Shown one piece after another: positions 48,534 to 60,440 of a stretch of 64,000 bases of DNA (the stretch's first letter is position 1; each line of letters opens with the position of its first letter). The DNA lies in contig OX352773.1 of NCBI GenBank assembly GCA_947095535.1, positions 171,442,438 to 171,506,437 on the forward strand, read 5' to 3'. Both the position numbers and the translations under genes were made by a program. Under the pieces are notes generated by a model. It saw only the letters and a program-made list of their open reading frames with translations, did not search any database and was not told the origin of the DNA. This stretch comes from Poecilobothrus nobilitatus (Eukaryota > Arthropoda > Insecta > Diptera > Dolichopodidae).

Positions 48534-50385
48534 GTAAGTTTTTTTTTTTTTTGCTTTTTTTTTTTATTTATCAAAATTATTTACTGATTATATATATGTG
48601 TATATATATCCATTACCTGTAGTTATGAATTTCTCTAGACAATTTATGAAATCTAAAATTTAGCAAAAATCTAATAATATATATAAGAAATTAATATAAA
48701 TCAAATCAAATGAGATTAATAGGATTTTCCAAATACATTTATATACGGATATGTATATTTATGTATACGCATATATTTATTGTTTAGTAATAAATCGTAT
48801 ATAACACATCATATTTTTACTTCAATTATTATATAAACCTTTAAATGAAAAAAATTATCTTACACTCATTATTTTTTACCCTTATTATCTTTACTTTTTC
48901 TATGTACTCGTATTCGCATTTATAATAATTTTTCTATACTGTGTCATAATATTCTAGACTTTAGTAAGCTGTCTTAGACTGTTTCCGAATCTATCGCACT
49001 AGCACTTGACACTAGACACTTCGCAATCTTTTCTTAATATGTATTGCTCTTTTAAGGCGAACATTTAGTGTAGTCGACAGTACATTAAAAGATTGACAGA
49101 TAATCAAAAACGATCAGACAATTTAGTACTCCATTTTTAAATGCACAAAAAAAACTTCGGAGTTTTTCGGAATTAATTTAATGCAAAGTGCGATATTTTC
49201 GCACACGATCTTATAGTAAAACTTTATCATTATGAAACTCATGAAAATTTTATTCCTTTTAAAGGATATTTCTAAGGAATAAAATTATGCTTTGTATAAG
49301 TTTAAGATTCTTCTAAGTTTAACTTAAGTTTCTTAAGTTTTTCTGTTAATAAACAAATAATTTTCTTTTCTTTGTAAGAATTTTTAATTATATTTGAAAA
49401 TGTTAGTGAGAGTAGTTCAATCATTTTTTAGATATTTGAAATATTTTTTTTAAGTTTATTTTCTTAAAATAAATTCATATTGTTAATTTGGCAATACCCT
49501 GCAAATTTGTTCTTTTTCTTTCTGTATACAGGTAATAATTCAAAATAAATTTGAAAGAAATTAAAAAGTTTAAGAAAAAAACAAAAAGACAAAAAGTACA
49601 TGATTTTATTTTTAAATGGGCAAAAAAAAAAAAATTAAATAAAAACCATAAAATTTTTATAATAAGTTGAAATTTAAGAAGAAAAACAAAAAGTTAATTT
49701 TCTAAGGAGCATAAATCTGGTAAAAAGAAAATTTTACTAAAAAAAAAAAAAAAAAAATTCTTCAAATATATATATGAGAAATAAAATAAAGGAAATATGA
49801 AAGAAAAGAATTTTTAAATATAATTCTGAAATTATTCTGGAAATAATAAAAAATCCTATTAATTTAATCGTTATTAAAAATCTTTTCTTTAAAATTTTTT
49901 TTTTTCTTTAAAACTTGTTAGAGTTCTTGTCAAAAAAGAAAATTATATTTGTTTCTCTATGTGTGTATATACAGAACAATATTTTATAGTTGAATATATA
50001 TTTTTCTTTATTTCTATTGTAATTTTACTTAAAGTTAATTTCTTAAATTATATTTTTTGGATTATGATAATATCCATTCTTTAAGGAATAGAAGGAAACA
50101 AAATATATATATTATATACGTAATATATACATATATAGGGTAAAATATTCAATTTTTGATCCTTTAATCTAAGTATATTTAGAAATATTTGATAGACAAT
50201 TTTATTTTATTTTATATTGAAGTTCGATGTTTACATTGAGTTTCCTTTGTAAATCTTCTTCAAATATCTAGAGCAGTATATTTACAATTGTATACATACA
50301 TTATTTGCTATGGCATTGTATTTCATTATCATCATATAACCATATTTTTAATTTCGGTTGGCATCCCATGCTCTTTCGGCAACTA

Positions 50386-50430
50386 ATATAGGGTGTTCAA
50401 AATTATACCTCAATTTTGAACACCCTATAT
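50386..50430. repeat. 45-bp perfect hairpin with GGGTGTTC ends
   Basis: ATATAGGGTGTTCAAAATT (50386-50404) is exactly complementary to 50412-50430 around a 7-base loop, ATACCTC. The GGGTGTTC terminus is that of the fold-back at 16.15-16.68 kb. It may be an extreme internal-deletion derivative with both ends kept. Confidence 0.8.
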
Positions 50431-50783
50431 ATTAAGACAAGAGTATATATTATAAATGGTTTCTCATTCTATAAATATTGTTTATTCTTCAAACATATTT
50501 TCTTTTAAATATACGCTAATAGTTTTTGCATCGAACTTTAGCATTTCTATTTTGGATTTTAATCTTCAGATAGAAAATTGTTTTTGTTTCGAAAAGAATA
50601 GTAGATAAAATGGTTGGGAAGCGTTAGCAAGAATGGGTCAGAGATTCTTCTTGAAGTGAATGATTTTTCTGTTAAAGTATATGAAATAATGCATTTTGCG
50701 TTGGTTTGTTTTGGTATTTTGTTTTGTTTAAATATAACACTCGGTTCTATATGATGTACCTCTAGATGATAAGCCTTATTCGG

Positions 50784-50785
50784 TA

Positions 50786-50834
<49 letters not shown>
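50784..50834. repeat. (TA)n microsatellite with one interruption
   Basis: Fifty-one bases of TA repeat with a single ATACAT interruption near 50802. Confidence 0.9.
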
Positions 50835-50838
<4 letters not shown>

Positions 50839-51699
50839 CTTTATTAACTAAAATATCATAGATTATACTCAACCTATAGTATTTAATGTTTTGTCCAAAT
50901 TAAGCCAATGAATGTTTAATTTAGCCTATTTAAAAATAAAATGAAATGATATACGTGTATAACGTATATATACGAAATCCTAGAAGCATAAAGAACAAAT
51001 AAAAACAAAAAAATAGCAACAATAAAAGAAAGCAAAAATCATTTTCTTTTCTTTTTCTAATTCTTTCACTCTTTAACACTCTTCCTGTTTTTCTATTTTT
51101 TTTTTTTTTGTTGTTTTTTTCTTTAATACAAATCATCCTCAAGGATAAAACATATAATGTTTTAGATTATATCTTTAATGCTTGTGTAGTAGTGGTCAAC
51201 AGTAAACAAAAATTGTAATTTCTTTCTCATTCTTCATAATTTCATATATACTCTACTGGTATATAATAGTAGGATTTAAAAGTTCATTTGTCTTGTTCAA
51301 ATTTATTATATTTGATAACACCCTTTACAAGAAAAACAATAAATATTATAAAAAATAAAAAAAAAAAGTTGACTTGAATTTCTTTGCTATATTATTTGGT
51401 TTCCTATTGAAATTGGGTCATTATGAATAATAATCCCATAATGAATAGACAAAAAAAAAAAAAAAATAAATAAAATAAACAGAAAAGTAAATGAAATAGA
51501 AAAAAAAAACAAAATTAACTAAAAGAAAGGATATTACAGGAATTATGACAAGAAAAAAAAATCATGAAAAACCATTACTTTGAATATTCATGAATTGTGA
51601 ATTGAGAATAATGAAATACTTATACTATATATTATAAAAAATACTTTACAACTCTAGATAAATTAAAGTAAATTAGAAAAATTTTAAGTATAGTTGATT

Positions 51700-52310
51700 T
51701 ATTGAACAAAGAAGATGTCTCTGCCACTAATAAACGTAACTAGAAGCAATTGAGATTGATTATTGAAAATCAATATTGTAAGGCGAATCTTAAACGGATG
51801 TAAAACTTGTCTTGAATATTGAAAGTATTGATCTAACGTAGATAATTTCGAAAAGATATATCTTAGCTGATCTTCTGACCTGACTAAGGTTTAATATAGC
51901 CTGTGGTCAACTAACTATGTAATTACAATAGCTTAAAAAACTAGCCTGTTATCCAACACCAAAATGAAATCAGAAACACAATTAACCCCCTTGTAATGAT
52001 TTGATTGTTGAGAAAATACTCATATCTGATGGTTAAGTTACAACATAATCTCGAAAAGCTCATAATTTGATAATTTGAGATACTATTTAATTCGAGATTG
52101 CTATTTTTGAACCATAAATAACAGTCACGAAATGATAATTTTACTAATTTTAGAATTATGAACAAAACTACGAAGAACGTAAGATAAGTAAGTAAGTAAG
52201 ATAAAGATCCAGAAATGTCATAGTTCAAAACTATAAAAAATAATGGATCTAAATAGCTGCCTTGAGGGACGTATGAATTTACCAAAAAAGTTGTCTGCGG
52301 GGTTAGTTCA
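51700..52310 (-). mobile_element. Decayed Jockey-like LINE reverse-transcriptase fragment
   Basis: The minus strand reads VNSYVPQGSYLDPLFFIVLN with YDISGS, the V-P-Q-G-S-x-L-x-P-L-L-F block of Jockey-type enzymes. Later come WFKNSNLELNSISNYQIMSF with SR, and EYFLNNQIITRG, then, in a shifted frame, a V-S-D-F-x-x-x-L-D-N-R-L-V-F block. The Y-A-D-D box region is lost or scrambled. The frames are broken by several shifts. Confidence 0.65.
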
Positions 52311-54073
52311 CGTGGGGAGGATCTTATGAAAAGAAAACTTTTATTATTAAAAATGATTCAAGTTTTGCGTTAAAAAATTTTTGTCGAATACAAAAAATTT
52401 CATATAATTTTTGAAAATGGATCGGAGATTACGAACTGAATAAAAACCAACTCAAATCAGATATATGATTAGTTATATTAACAATATAGTTTAACAACAT
52501 AGTCTAGATTTTTAAATCTTGAAGTCGGAATTGAAGTGGTCCAAAACATAAGATTGCTCTGTATTTAGATCACAAAACTTATTTTAATATATGCATAGAT
52601 ATCATATGTTACATCAGGAGTGATTAATTAAGAAATTTGCACAATGGACCAAAAAAACATAATTCTTTCAAAAGAAAAAAACACTAAGAAAATCAACAGT
52701 TTAATAAATCATTTTAGTGATATGAAATTAACATTTCAAATTCATTTTTTATGTAAGGATTCTATATGTATTCTGTAATAAAAATTTTAATATTTCAGTT
52801 CAAAATCAGAGTTTTCATATTGTTATAATTTTTATTTTTATTTTTATTTAAAATTTTATTAAGATGAAATTAAAAAAAATTTATAATATTTATTTCCATT
52901 ATTTGTTTTTATTATATTTTTGAAGAATTATTATATTAAGTGCTTTATTTAATATTATTATTTAAGATTATTTTAGATATATTTTTTAAAATTAAAAATC
53001 AAATACACTCACCCCTCAATTTATACGGAATAAAAACGTTTCAAAAAAATGTATTTTTTTTAAAAAATTTAAATCATATAAAACGTGACACAACACAAAA
53101 TAACACTGAATCACATAACACAACACGGTATACATATACAATAAAGAAGAATGGGGTGCTAAACTAAATTGGTATAATATAAAAAAAAATCATCTAAAAA
53201 AGAAACGCTATATCTCAAATATTGTATAAATCGAAGGTTGAGTATAATTTAAATGAAATATTAACTGTTAATATATTTTGTTATAGCTGTAATAAAAAAA
53301 AAAAAAGTTGCAATAATTTTAAAATGGTAATTTTATAAACGTTATTAACCAAATCATTATATCATTAAATAATGAATATTAAAAAAGCAAAAATTACAGA
53401 AATAAGGAAAATGAGTAAAATTTATTGTTTTTTTTTTTTAAGTGTGAGAAAAAGAATTGTTCTTTACAAAGGGAGGGATTGAGTAATAAAATTTATTTAT
53501 TGTGTTCCTTTTTTTTTTTTTGAATTGAAATCATTTTCTTCTTTATGTTTAAAAACATAAGAAAAACATTAATTTTATTTATGCTTATTTTATCTTTATT
53601 TAAAAAAAAAAGTATTGCCAAATATTTTTAAAATATTCAGTCTAAAGTATTTTTTTTTAAGTCAATTAAATTTTAAATGTTTTCATAAAACAAAAAAAAA
53701 AAACACAACTTTTTCAAATTCAATTTTTTCACAACTTCAAATTTTTCTAAATTTTTAATATCTATAATTATTTAGATAATATATTTAAGTAGTTCAAATA
53801 GAACTTTTAAGAGAAACAAATTTATTGCAAATGACGTGAAAATGACTATTTCAGAATTAGATCAGGTTGTGATTTGCTAAAATACTTTATACTTAGATAT
53901 CATTAAAAACGATGAATATAATATGATGGAATACCACATGCAATACATTTTTTACCTCTTAATCTTTTCCAATTCTTGCACTCGATAAGTATGTAGTTTG
54001 TTGAACCCTTATTTCCAATATTATCGATACTTTTTCATAGAATTATAAGAAAAGTACTTATCAACATAAATAC

Positions 54074-54222
54074 ATTGTTTGCGTTCCTTTTATACAGTAA
54101 ACTACTCCTTTCAACTTCAAACTACACCACTTTTTGAGAAATAGTAGATGAAAGGATTCCATATACCAACTATTTCCAACTACTCTCAACTACTATTTTC
54201 GTGTAAAAGGAACGCAAACAAT
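54074..54222. mobile_element. Small MITE with GTTTGCGTTCCTTTT termini
   Basis: ATTGTTTGCGTTCCTTTTAT begins it at 54074, and its inverse ATTGTTTGCGTTCCTTTTAC ends it at 54222. The inside has CAACTACT/AGTAGT matches extending the fold-back. There is no coding content. It lies 420 bp from a Harbinger-like remnant with different ends. Confidence 0.65.
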
Positions 54223-54643
54223 AATTAAAAATTAATTTGGTGATTTTCTGGTAACACTGTGGATTAATAACATTAAATAAAAGTTAAACTATGTATCTTA
54301 TACAAATATGAAATCTTTCAGTTGAAATGATTTATAATATGTACTTTTCATCTTCTATAGTAATAAAGTTTTTAAAAGTTTTTTGTTTTATTTTGGTTTT
54401 TGTTCTTCATTAAAAATAAAAATAAAAATTAACTTCGCTAAAAAAAAGTACAAACTTTTGATACAAATAAAAAAAAAATTTTTAATAATAATAAATTGGG
54501 CTAATTTTTAAGAAATTTAATGTTTTATGTGAAAAAGTTTTTATCTTTTTTAAGATAAGATTTATCATAATACAAAAAAAAAACTGTGTTTAAAAAATTT
54601 TATGGAGAATAATAAATGTTACGTGTGTTTAAACAGTTTTCAG

Positions 54644-55052
54644 GTGATGAGCCAATGCTTTCTTTGCTTCCTTTATTTTGAATACTTTTTCATGAAATGC
54701 ACAAATGTTTGTATTCAGTACCAAATAAGAAAAGATTTTGGGTTCGGAACATTTATAGAAATCGTCAAATTCATGGATTGTACGAAATCATATTCCCTTC
54801 CACCTATTTAAAATTTTTCCCATCCCTTCAAATTTTTTTTAATGTTTATGTAAAAATATTCAAATATCAAATGTCAAAGTATTCAACGCAAAGTACGTAA
54901 TTGAAAATTCGTCTATTCAATACCTTGCTTCGTTTGTTTACTTTGAATACTTTGTGCATTTATCCAACTACCATAAGAAATAATGTAATTAATTTTAGCT
55001 GTCAAAGTTTTCGAAGGAAGTAAAGGAAGCAAAGTAAGCATTGGGCCATCAC
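54644..55052 (+). mobile_element. PIF/Harbinger-like transposon remnant
   Basis: GTGATGAGCCAATGCTTTCT followed by TTGCTTCCTTTA begins it; the inverse right end reads GTGATGGCCCAATGCTTACT followed by TTGCTTCCTTTA, with about three mismatches in 32. A transposase-like fragment lies near the left end on the plus strand. The interior also contains further TTTGAATACTTTGTGCA-type inverse matches. A 3-bp target duplication could not be confirmed. Confidence 0.6.
54697..54900 (+). pseudogene. N-terminal fragment of HARBI1-type transposase/nuclease
   Basis: Within a 67-codon frame, residues about 10-36 read NKKRFWVRNIYRNRQIHGLY followed by EIIFPS. PIF/Harbinger nucleases commonly begin with K-R-R-F-W-V-R-P-I-x-x-x-R, then G-x-x-x-x-L, before the catalytic DDE region. 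The match stops after about 28 residues, and the rest is low complexity, so the catalytic domain is absent. The position just inside matched terminal repeats supports the call. Confidence 0.55.
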
Positions 55053-55059
55053 TTTTACA

Positions 55060-58000
55060 AATATTTTTAATCTAACTAAAATTATGGACATATGGACACG
55101 TTTAACAGATATTTTTTAGAGATATTTAACAATTTAATAATTTTTACTAGTTGTGTTAGTATTCTTGTTACTTTGATATATGTATCATAATATGTATATA
55201 TGTATCTACATATATTATAATTGAAATTGCTAAAGACTTTTCAAGATCCAAGATTTTATGATGATCACTTACTTCTTTTTTGTTCATAAATGAGATTCAC
55301 TAATTCGAACATCAATTGAGCAAGTTTATATGGAACGGAACTGTTATTTGGCTTGTTAAAATTTCCTCAAATCATTACAAACATTAACAAGCATTCAAAC
55401 TGGATGAGCTTTGTTCACATAGTTTTAACTGTAATTCTGTGGCAACATAACAGAACAATTTAAGTCGACGTAATATAAAATTAGATTTGTATTAATAAAA
55501 AAAAAACATATAATTTTAAAATCTATTTGATAAAATAAACAACGTTGTGACGGCTTTTTTAAACGCTTATATTATCTTATTATAATGGGTACATCGCGAA
55601 TATAGTATAGTTTGGAGGTATTGAAGGTATTGCCAAACCATAATATTGTTAAATTTAAGAAAAAAAATCAACATTTTTCTTTTAAATATTGGTTTCAACA
55701 TCCAAAAATTTCTAATATTTCCGAATTTCCTTTATTCCTACTACTTTTTTCCTATTTTCCCAAAAATCCCAAATCAAACAGTACAGTTGGTAAATTAACC
55801 CAACAGTACATTTTTAACCTTATAAGGTATTTGGTTTAACATGAGATGACGTAGATGACGTATTTTTGGTTTAAGTTCAACACTACCAAAAAAAAATTCG
55901 CGCTTTGAAACAATTGCAAACCTCAGATGAATGATTCTGATTATGTATGTACATACATACATACATACCTTATTCTAATGGATAAAATAAAATAAATAAT
56001 TTGTTTTTCATATTTAAAATTAATCAATGTCAACATCATTTAATCCGTATTTTTTACATTTAATATTACAATAAATTTAAATTTAATTATTAACCAATAA
56101 TAAAAGTTAACAACACTCTTAATTTATTTAATCAGAATACCTACTTATTATAAAAAATGAATCATATTTAAATTTTTATTATTAATAAATTGTTATAAGA
56201 GTTTTTGTGGTTTTAATTCTTTTCACACACTACAATAATTCTAATTAATTCTAGGGTAATACAAGAGTGCTCCCATTTTAAAAACTTTTTCATGTTTACT
56301 TATTTTATATTTTTTATTTTATTTTTATTTTATTTCACAGAAATGTCAATGACTTGTCTTTTAATTTATTCATTTTTCATCTGTTTGGTTGTTCATTATA
56401 TTTATGTCATATTTTATATACTTACATACATATTTATATTTATATTACATTGTAAATGTCTCTGTTTTGTTACGGTAGTTTTAACATTACATTTTTTTTT
56501 TTTTTTTTTTAATTATATTACAATGAAAAAACAAGACAGAAAAATTATGATGAATTCATAATTTTGTTGTAGGTACAACAAAAAATTAAATAACAAAAAA
56601 AAAAAAAAAAAAAAACGAGTTAATAAATCCAGAAAAATTGTAATACAAATTATTGTTGACCTTATCATCTATCAGACAAAACGTTTATTTAAAAAACTTG
56701 TCGCCATATTGACTGAAAATTCAAACACATATGATTTGTACCGGTATTTTTACTGTTTGTTTTTTTTTTGTAATGTTATTATTATTATTAATATTGTAGT
56801 GTTGTCGTTGTTGTCATATTTTACTTGTTGTTTATTTTCTTTTTTTTCTTGATGAATAAACAAAACTGAGAATTGTTTTTTTTTTTTTTTTTTGTGTATT
56901 AACTTATTTGCAAAGAAATTTTCTTTTAAAATTTTTTAAAGCGGAGTTTTTTGTAATATGTATTTGTTTTTTTTTCTTTTTTAAATTAAAAAATAAAAGA
57001 AAATTATTTAAATTCGCTAATAAGAAAAAAAAAATTATTGAAAAAAAAAAGTAGAATAAAAAGAAAATGTATTTTATTATATTTAAAATGAAATTCAGTT
57101 GAAACGATTGATTGTTAAATAAGAAAATAAAAAAAGGTTCAATTATTTAATTTTGCAAAAAATATAGATACATATACATACATATGTATATATACCTATG
57201 TGAATGTAAATTGAATTAGTATAGAATAAAATGCTTAAAACAGTCCCATTTAGAGTTTTAAAATTTAAATTTAAAAAATTTGAGCTTAAATATTTTCTGA
57301 ATTTTTTTCTTTGTTTTGTTTTTACATTGAATTTTGACGTTTACGCAGTTTTTAGAACTTCTGTGTTGTTTGAAAATTTCACAATAATGTAAAGGATTGA
57401 TGAAAACTAGTTAGGGCAAGAATATTTTTAATCCATATATATGTAGGTACTTGAACTGAAAATTATTTTTAAATTTAATGAAAAGCTTTAAAAAAATTGA
57501 AAAACTTTTTTTCCGATTTTCATTTGCAACAATTTGGCGATTTTTTATGAAAATTATCAATTGGTCGAATTCTCAAAAGGATTTGAAATTGTTGTCCTTC
57601 TGACACACATACATATGTATGTATAAACCAACTCTTTATATTTTAATCTTTTTAAAAAGTGAAGTAAAATATTTAAATGCATAAGTATTATTATTATTTC
57701 TTTTCCGAAATCTTTCTTTAGAATTTTTTTAAAACAACTCGACATGCCCTTAAAAATATACTTTACATCTTATTTCTTCTAAGAGCTAAAGTACGTCACG
57801 CCGCTAAAAAAGCTAAAGAATCGTCACTTCTGGTTTTATATTTTAGCAAATTCTGAAAAATAGAGTTAGAGAGCCTAACATTTTTACATGAATGCGTATT
57901 ATTTATAAATATAATCAATTCTACCTCTCCCCCACCCTATAGTTACTTCTCCTTTTATTAATTATGTATAAATGTTTATGAAATTTGTATGAAATTTTTC

Positions 58001-60330
58001 TCTTTTTGTAAGAATTCTACCATGTGATAAAATTTCGTCTTCTGTTTTTTTTTTTTATCCTGTTTCTGTTTGTGAAATAAAAGGATTGTACATATATATA
58101 TATATATTTTTTGTTTTCGAGACAGGAGACTATCTCGGGCAGTAGTTTTTAAAAATTTATAAATGAAAAAAAAAATAACGAAATGAAAAGTAAAAAAAAA
58201 TTATTAATTTTTTTTTTTTTTACCTACTTTATTTTTAGTTTTTTGTTTTCTTTTTTCTTCCTTTGTAATTCTCCTGAGGCAGATTTATATTTTATAAAAA
58301 TTTATGTGTTTGTTTTTTTTTGTTTGGTTTATTCTAGTGACGCAATAACAGATTGTTTTTTTGTTTTTGTTTGTTTTATTCAAAATAAAAAATTTATCAA
58401 AAGTTACTTTTTTAAAAAGCCTAAAAAAGAATACAAAATTTAAAGATGAAGAGAACAGAGAGAAAAAGAAGAAAAAACAAAAATGAAAAGGAAACGGACA
58501 ACGGGTAACGGATGATAATATTATATTGTAATATTTTATAAATGTGCTCCTATATGCAATATTTTTACATCAAGTTAAAAAATTCATTTCATAAATGAAT
58601 TTGGTTTTTCACATTCACAGGATTGAAAAAGATTGACTTGAAATTTAAATGGAAACTTTTTTATTATTAATTTTTTTCATTTTGTTAGCACATATCGACG
58701 TACCGAAGTGTCTTAAATATTTGTCATGGCTTCAATCTAAAATTTTAAATTTTCTAATGATCTTCATTGATTTTTTAACTGTTTCTGTATTTTTTTTTTT
58801 GTGGACATTTTGTCATTTTCGATTTTGAATGGTGAATAAAAATTAAAGGGTGATAGATATTGAATACTTATTTTAAAAATCTCCGAATTACAACCAAAAA
58901 TTACTCTGTATAAGATTGATCAGTATTTTATTCTTTACCAGGAATGATAAAATGTTACTTTTGATTTTTCTTTTCAAACATTTCCATTTCAGTACTATAT
59001 GTATGTTTACTTGTTGTTTCGAAAAATAGCAATGATATATTATAGGCTAATCCAAAAAAAAATTACATTTGTAGGAATATGAAGTATTTAATTTTTATTT
59101 TCTTAAAAAAGTTGTCTATAAGACATTAAAAAATTTTGAGGTGATGTTACTTTGACACAAAAAATGCTGAATCATTTTATTAGTTGGAAGATTTTTACTC
59201 ATTAACTGCACCTTCCTACGTGTAGCGGAAATAATGAGATAAACACCCTAATTACGGAATCATTTTAAAGACTGAGGAAAAGGATGGGATATTTCTTTTG
59301 TTTCTGTAATAGCCGGAACCATAATTTTTAATATATGTGATTTTTAATTTTTTTTGTATACTTATCTAACTATAAATATAAATGATTTTAATTTTTTTAA
59401 TATCATATATTTGAATAACTTTTCAGTGGTTTTTTTATTTTATTTGAAATCTAATACATACATACATATATTTCTTTATACTTATATAAATATTATATAA
59501 TATTTTTCACTGATCATTTTATAAACACCTTAACATATAACTATTACAGATGTTTCTATTAAATTTTTAAATTGAAAATGAAATATATTTTACTATTTAC
59601 ATAGTAACTTAAAGTGAAATCTTTTCATGAAATCAAATCTAAAAAAGTTTTTGAAATATCCTTTGAAAATTATTTTAAAAGGATATATTTTTCTTGTTCT
59701 TCTTTTCATTTGATATTTTGAATGGAAATAAAATATGATGATGAAAAAAAAAAAATATCGAAATATTTAGTTATGACCAGAGGGTTGGAAATGACCCAAT
59801 TACGACCCAATTTCTTTTTTATGTATTATGAAAATTATAAGATAAAATAAAAAAAAAGTATTTCTGTATATGTGATTTTCTTTTTTTTTTTTTTTTTGGT
59901 TAGTTTTAAATTTCCGGGTGCTTCTAGCTATTTGAACTCTCTTTTTGAACTGATTCGGAAGTATTTAAAAAAAAAAAAAAATTTCAATATAAATAGGGAA
60001 ATCTATTTTTTTATGTTAGTATTAAAAATAAAAATCAAAAATAGTAATTTCATCTAAACTAAATTAACATTTAAATTTTAAATGGATTTATTTATAAAAT
60101 GTTCACCATTTATATGAAAAGTAAATAGGTTAGTAAAAGTTTTATCATTGCGATTAAGAGTTTTTAACTTAGCGAAAACTGTTATTTTTCTTTTGATGTT
60201 TTCATTTTATGATTAATGATAGCTATGATAGTATTAATTTAGTTTGAAATTTTAAATTTTAAAGGAAACGCCTTAAAGTAGGCATTTTATTTATGTGTAG
60301 AATATTACGGATTTTGTATAAAAAATAAAT
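55060..60330. other. No exon recognised (within presumed mim intron)
   Basis: AT-rich, with very long T and A runs (for example 56490-56511 and 56595-56615). Open frames here are poly-F/K/I shadows. No IMD-domain exon was found. Confidence 0.5.
55945..55968. repeat. (CATA)n microsatellite
   Basis: GTATGT followed by five CATA units forms a small GTAT/ATAC palindrome. Confidence 0.9.
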
Positions 60331-60334
60331 ATTT

Positions 60335-60440
60335 TAGGGAGGCGTTTGGTGATCGAGTGGATAAGAAGTTGATTAATTAACCGAGGGAATGCGAATTTAA
60401 ACTAAAATATTAAACTATTTTAGCTACCTGAACATATAGC
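60335..60440 (+). mobile_element. tRNA-derived SINE, decayed copy 3
   Basis: GGTGATCGAGTGGATAAG aligns with the SINE A-box region, AACCGAGGGAATGCGAATTT with the AACGAAGGAGTG-GTTCGAAT stretch, and TTTTAGCTACCTGAACAT with the body. The B box is mutated, so it would not be transcribed. Confidence 0.4.

Noticed and set aside
56292..58443. Frames of 86 to 89 codons rich in F, I and Y
   Set aside because: They are translations of long T runs, with no domain, splice context or codon pattern.
59175..59215. TTGGAAGATTTTTACTC as a possible next IMD exon (W-E-D-F)
   Set aside because: The frame does not give W-E-D-F followed by IMD residues, and no acceptor lies just before it.
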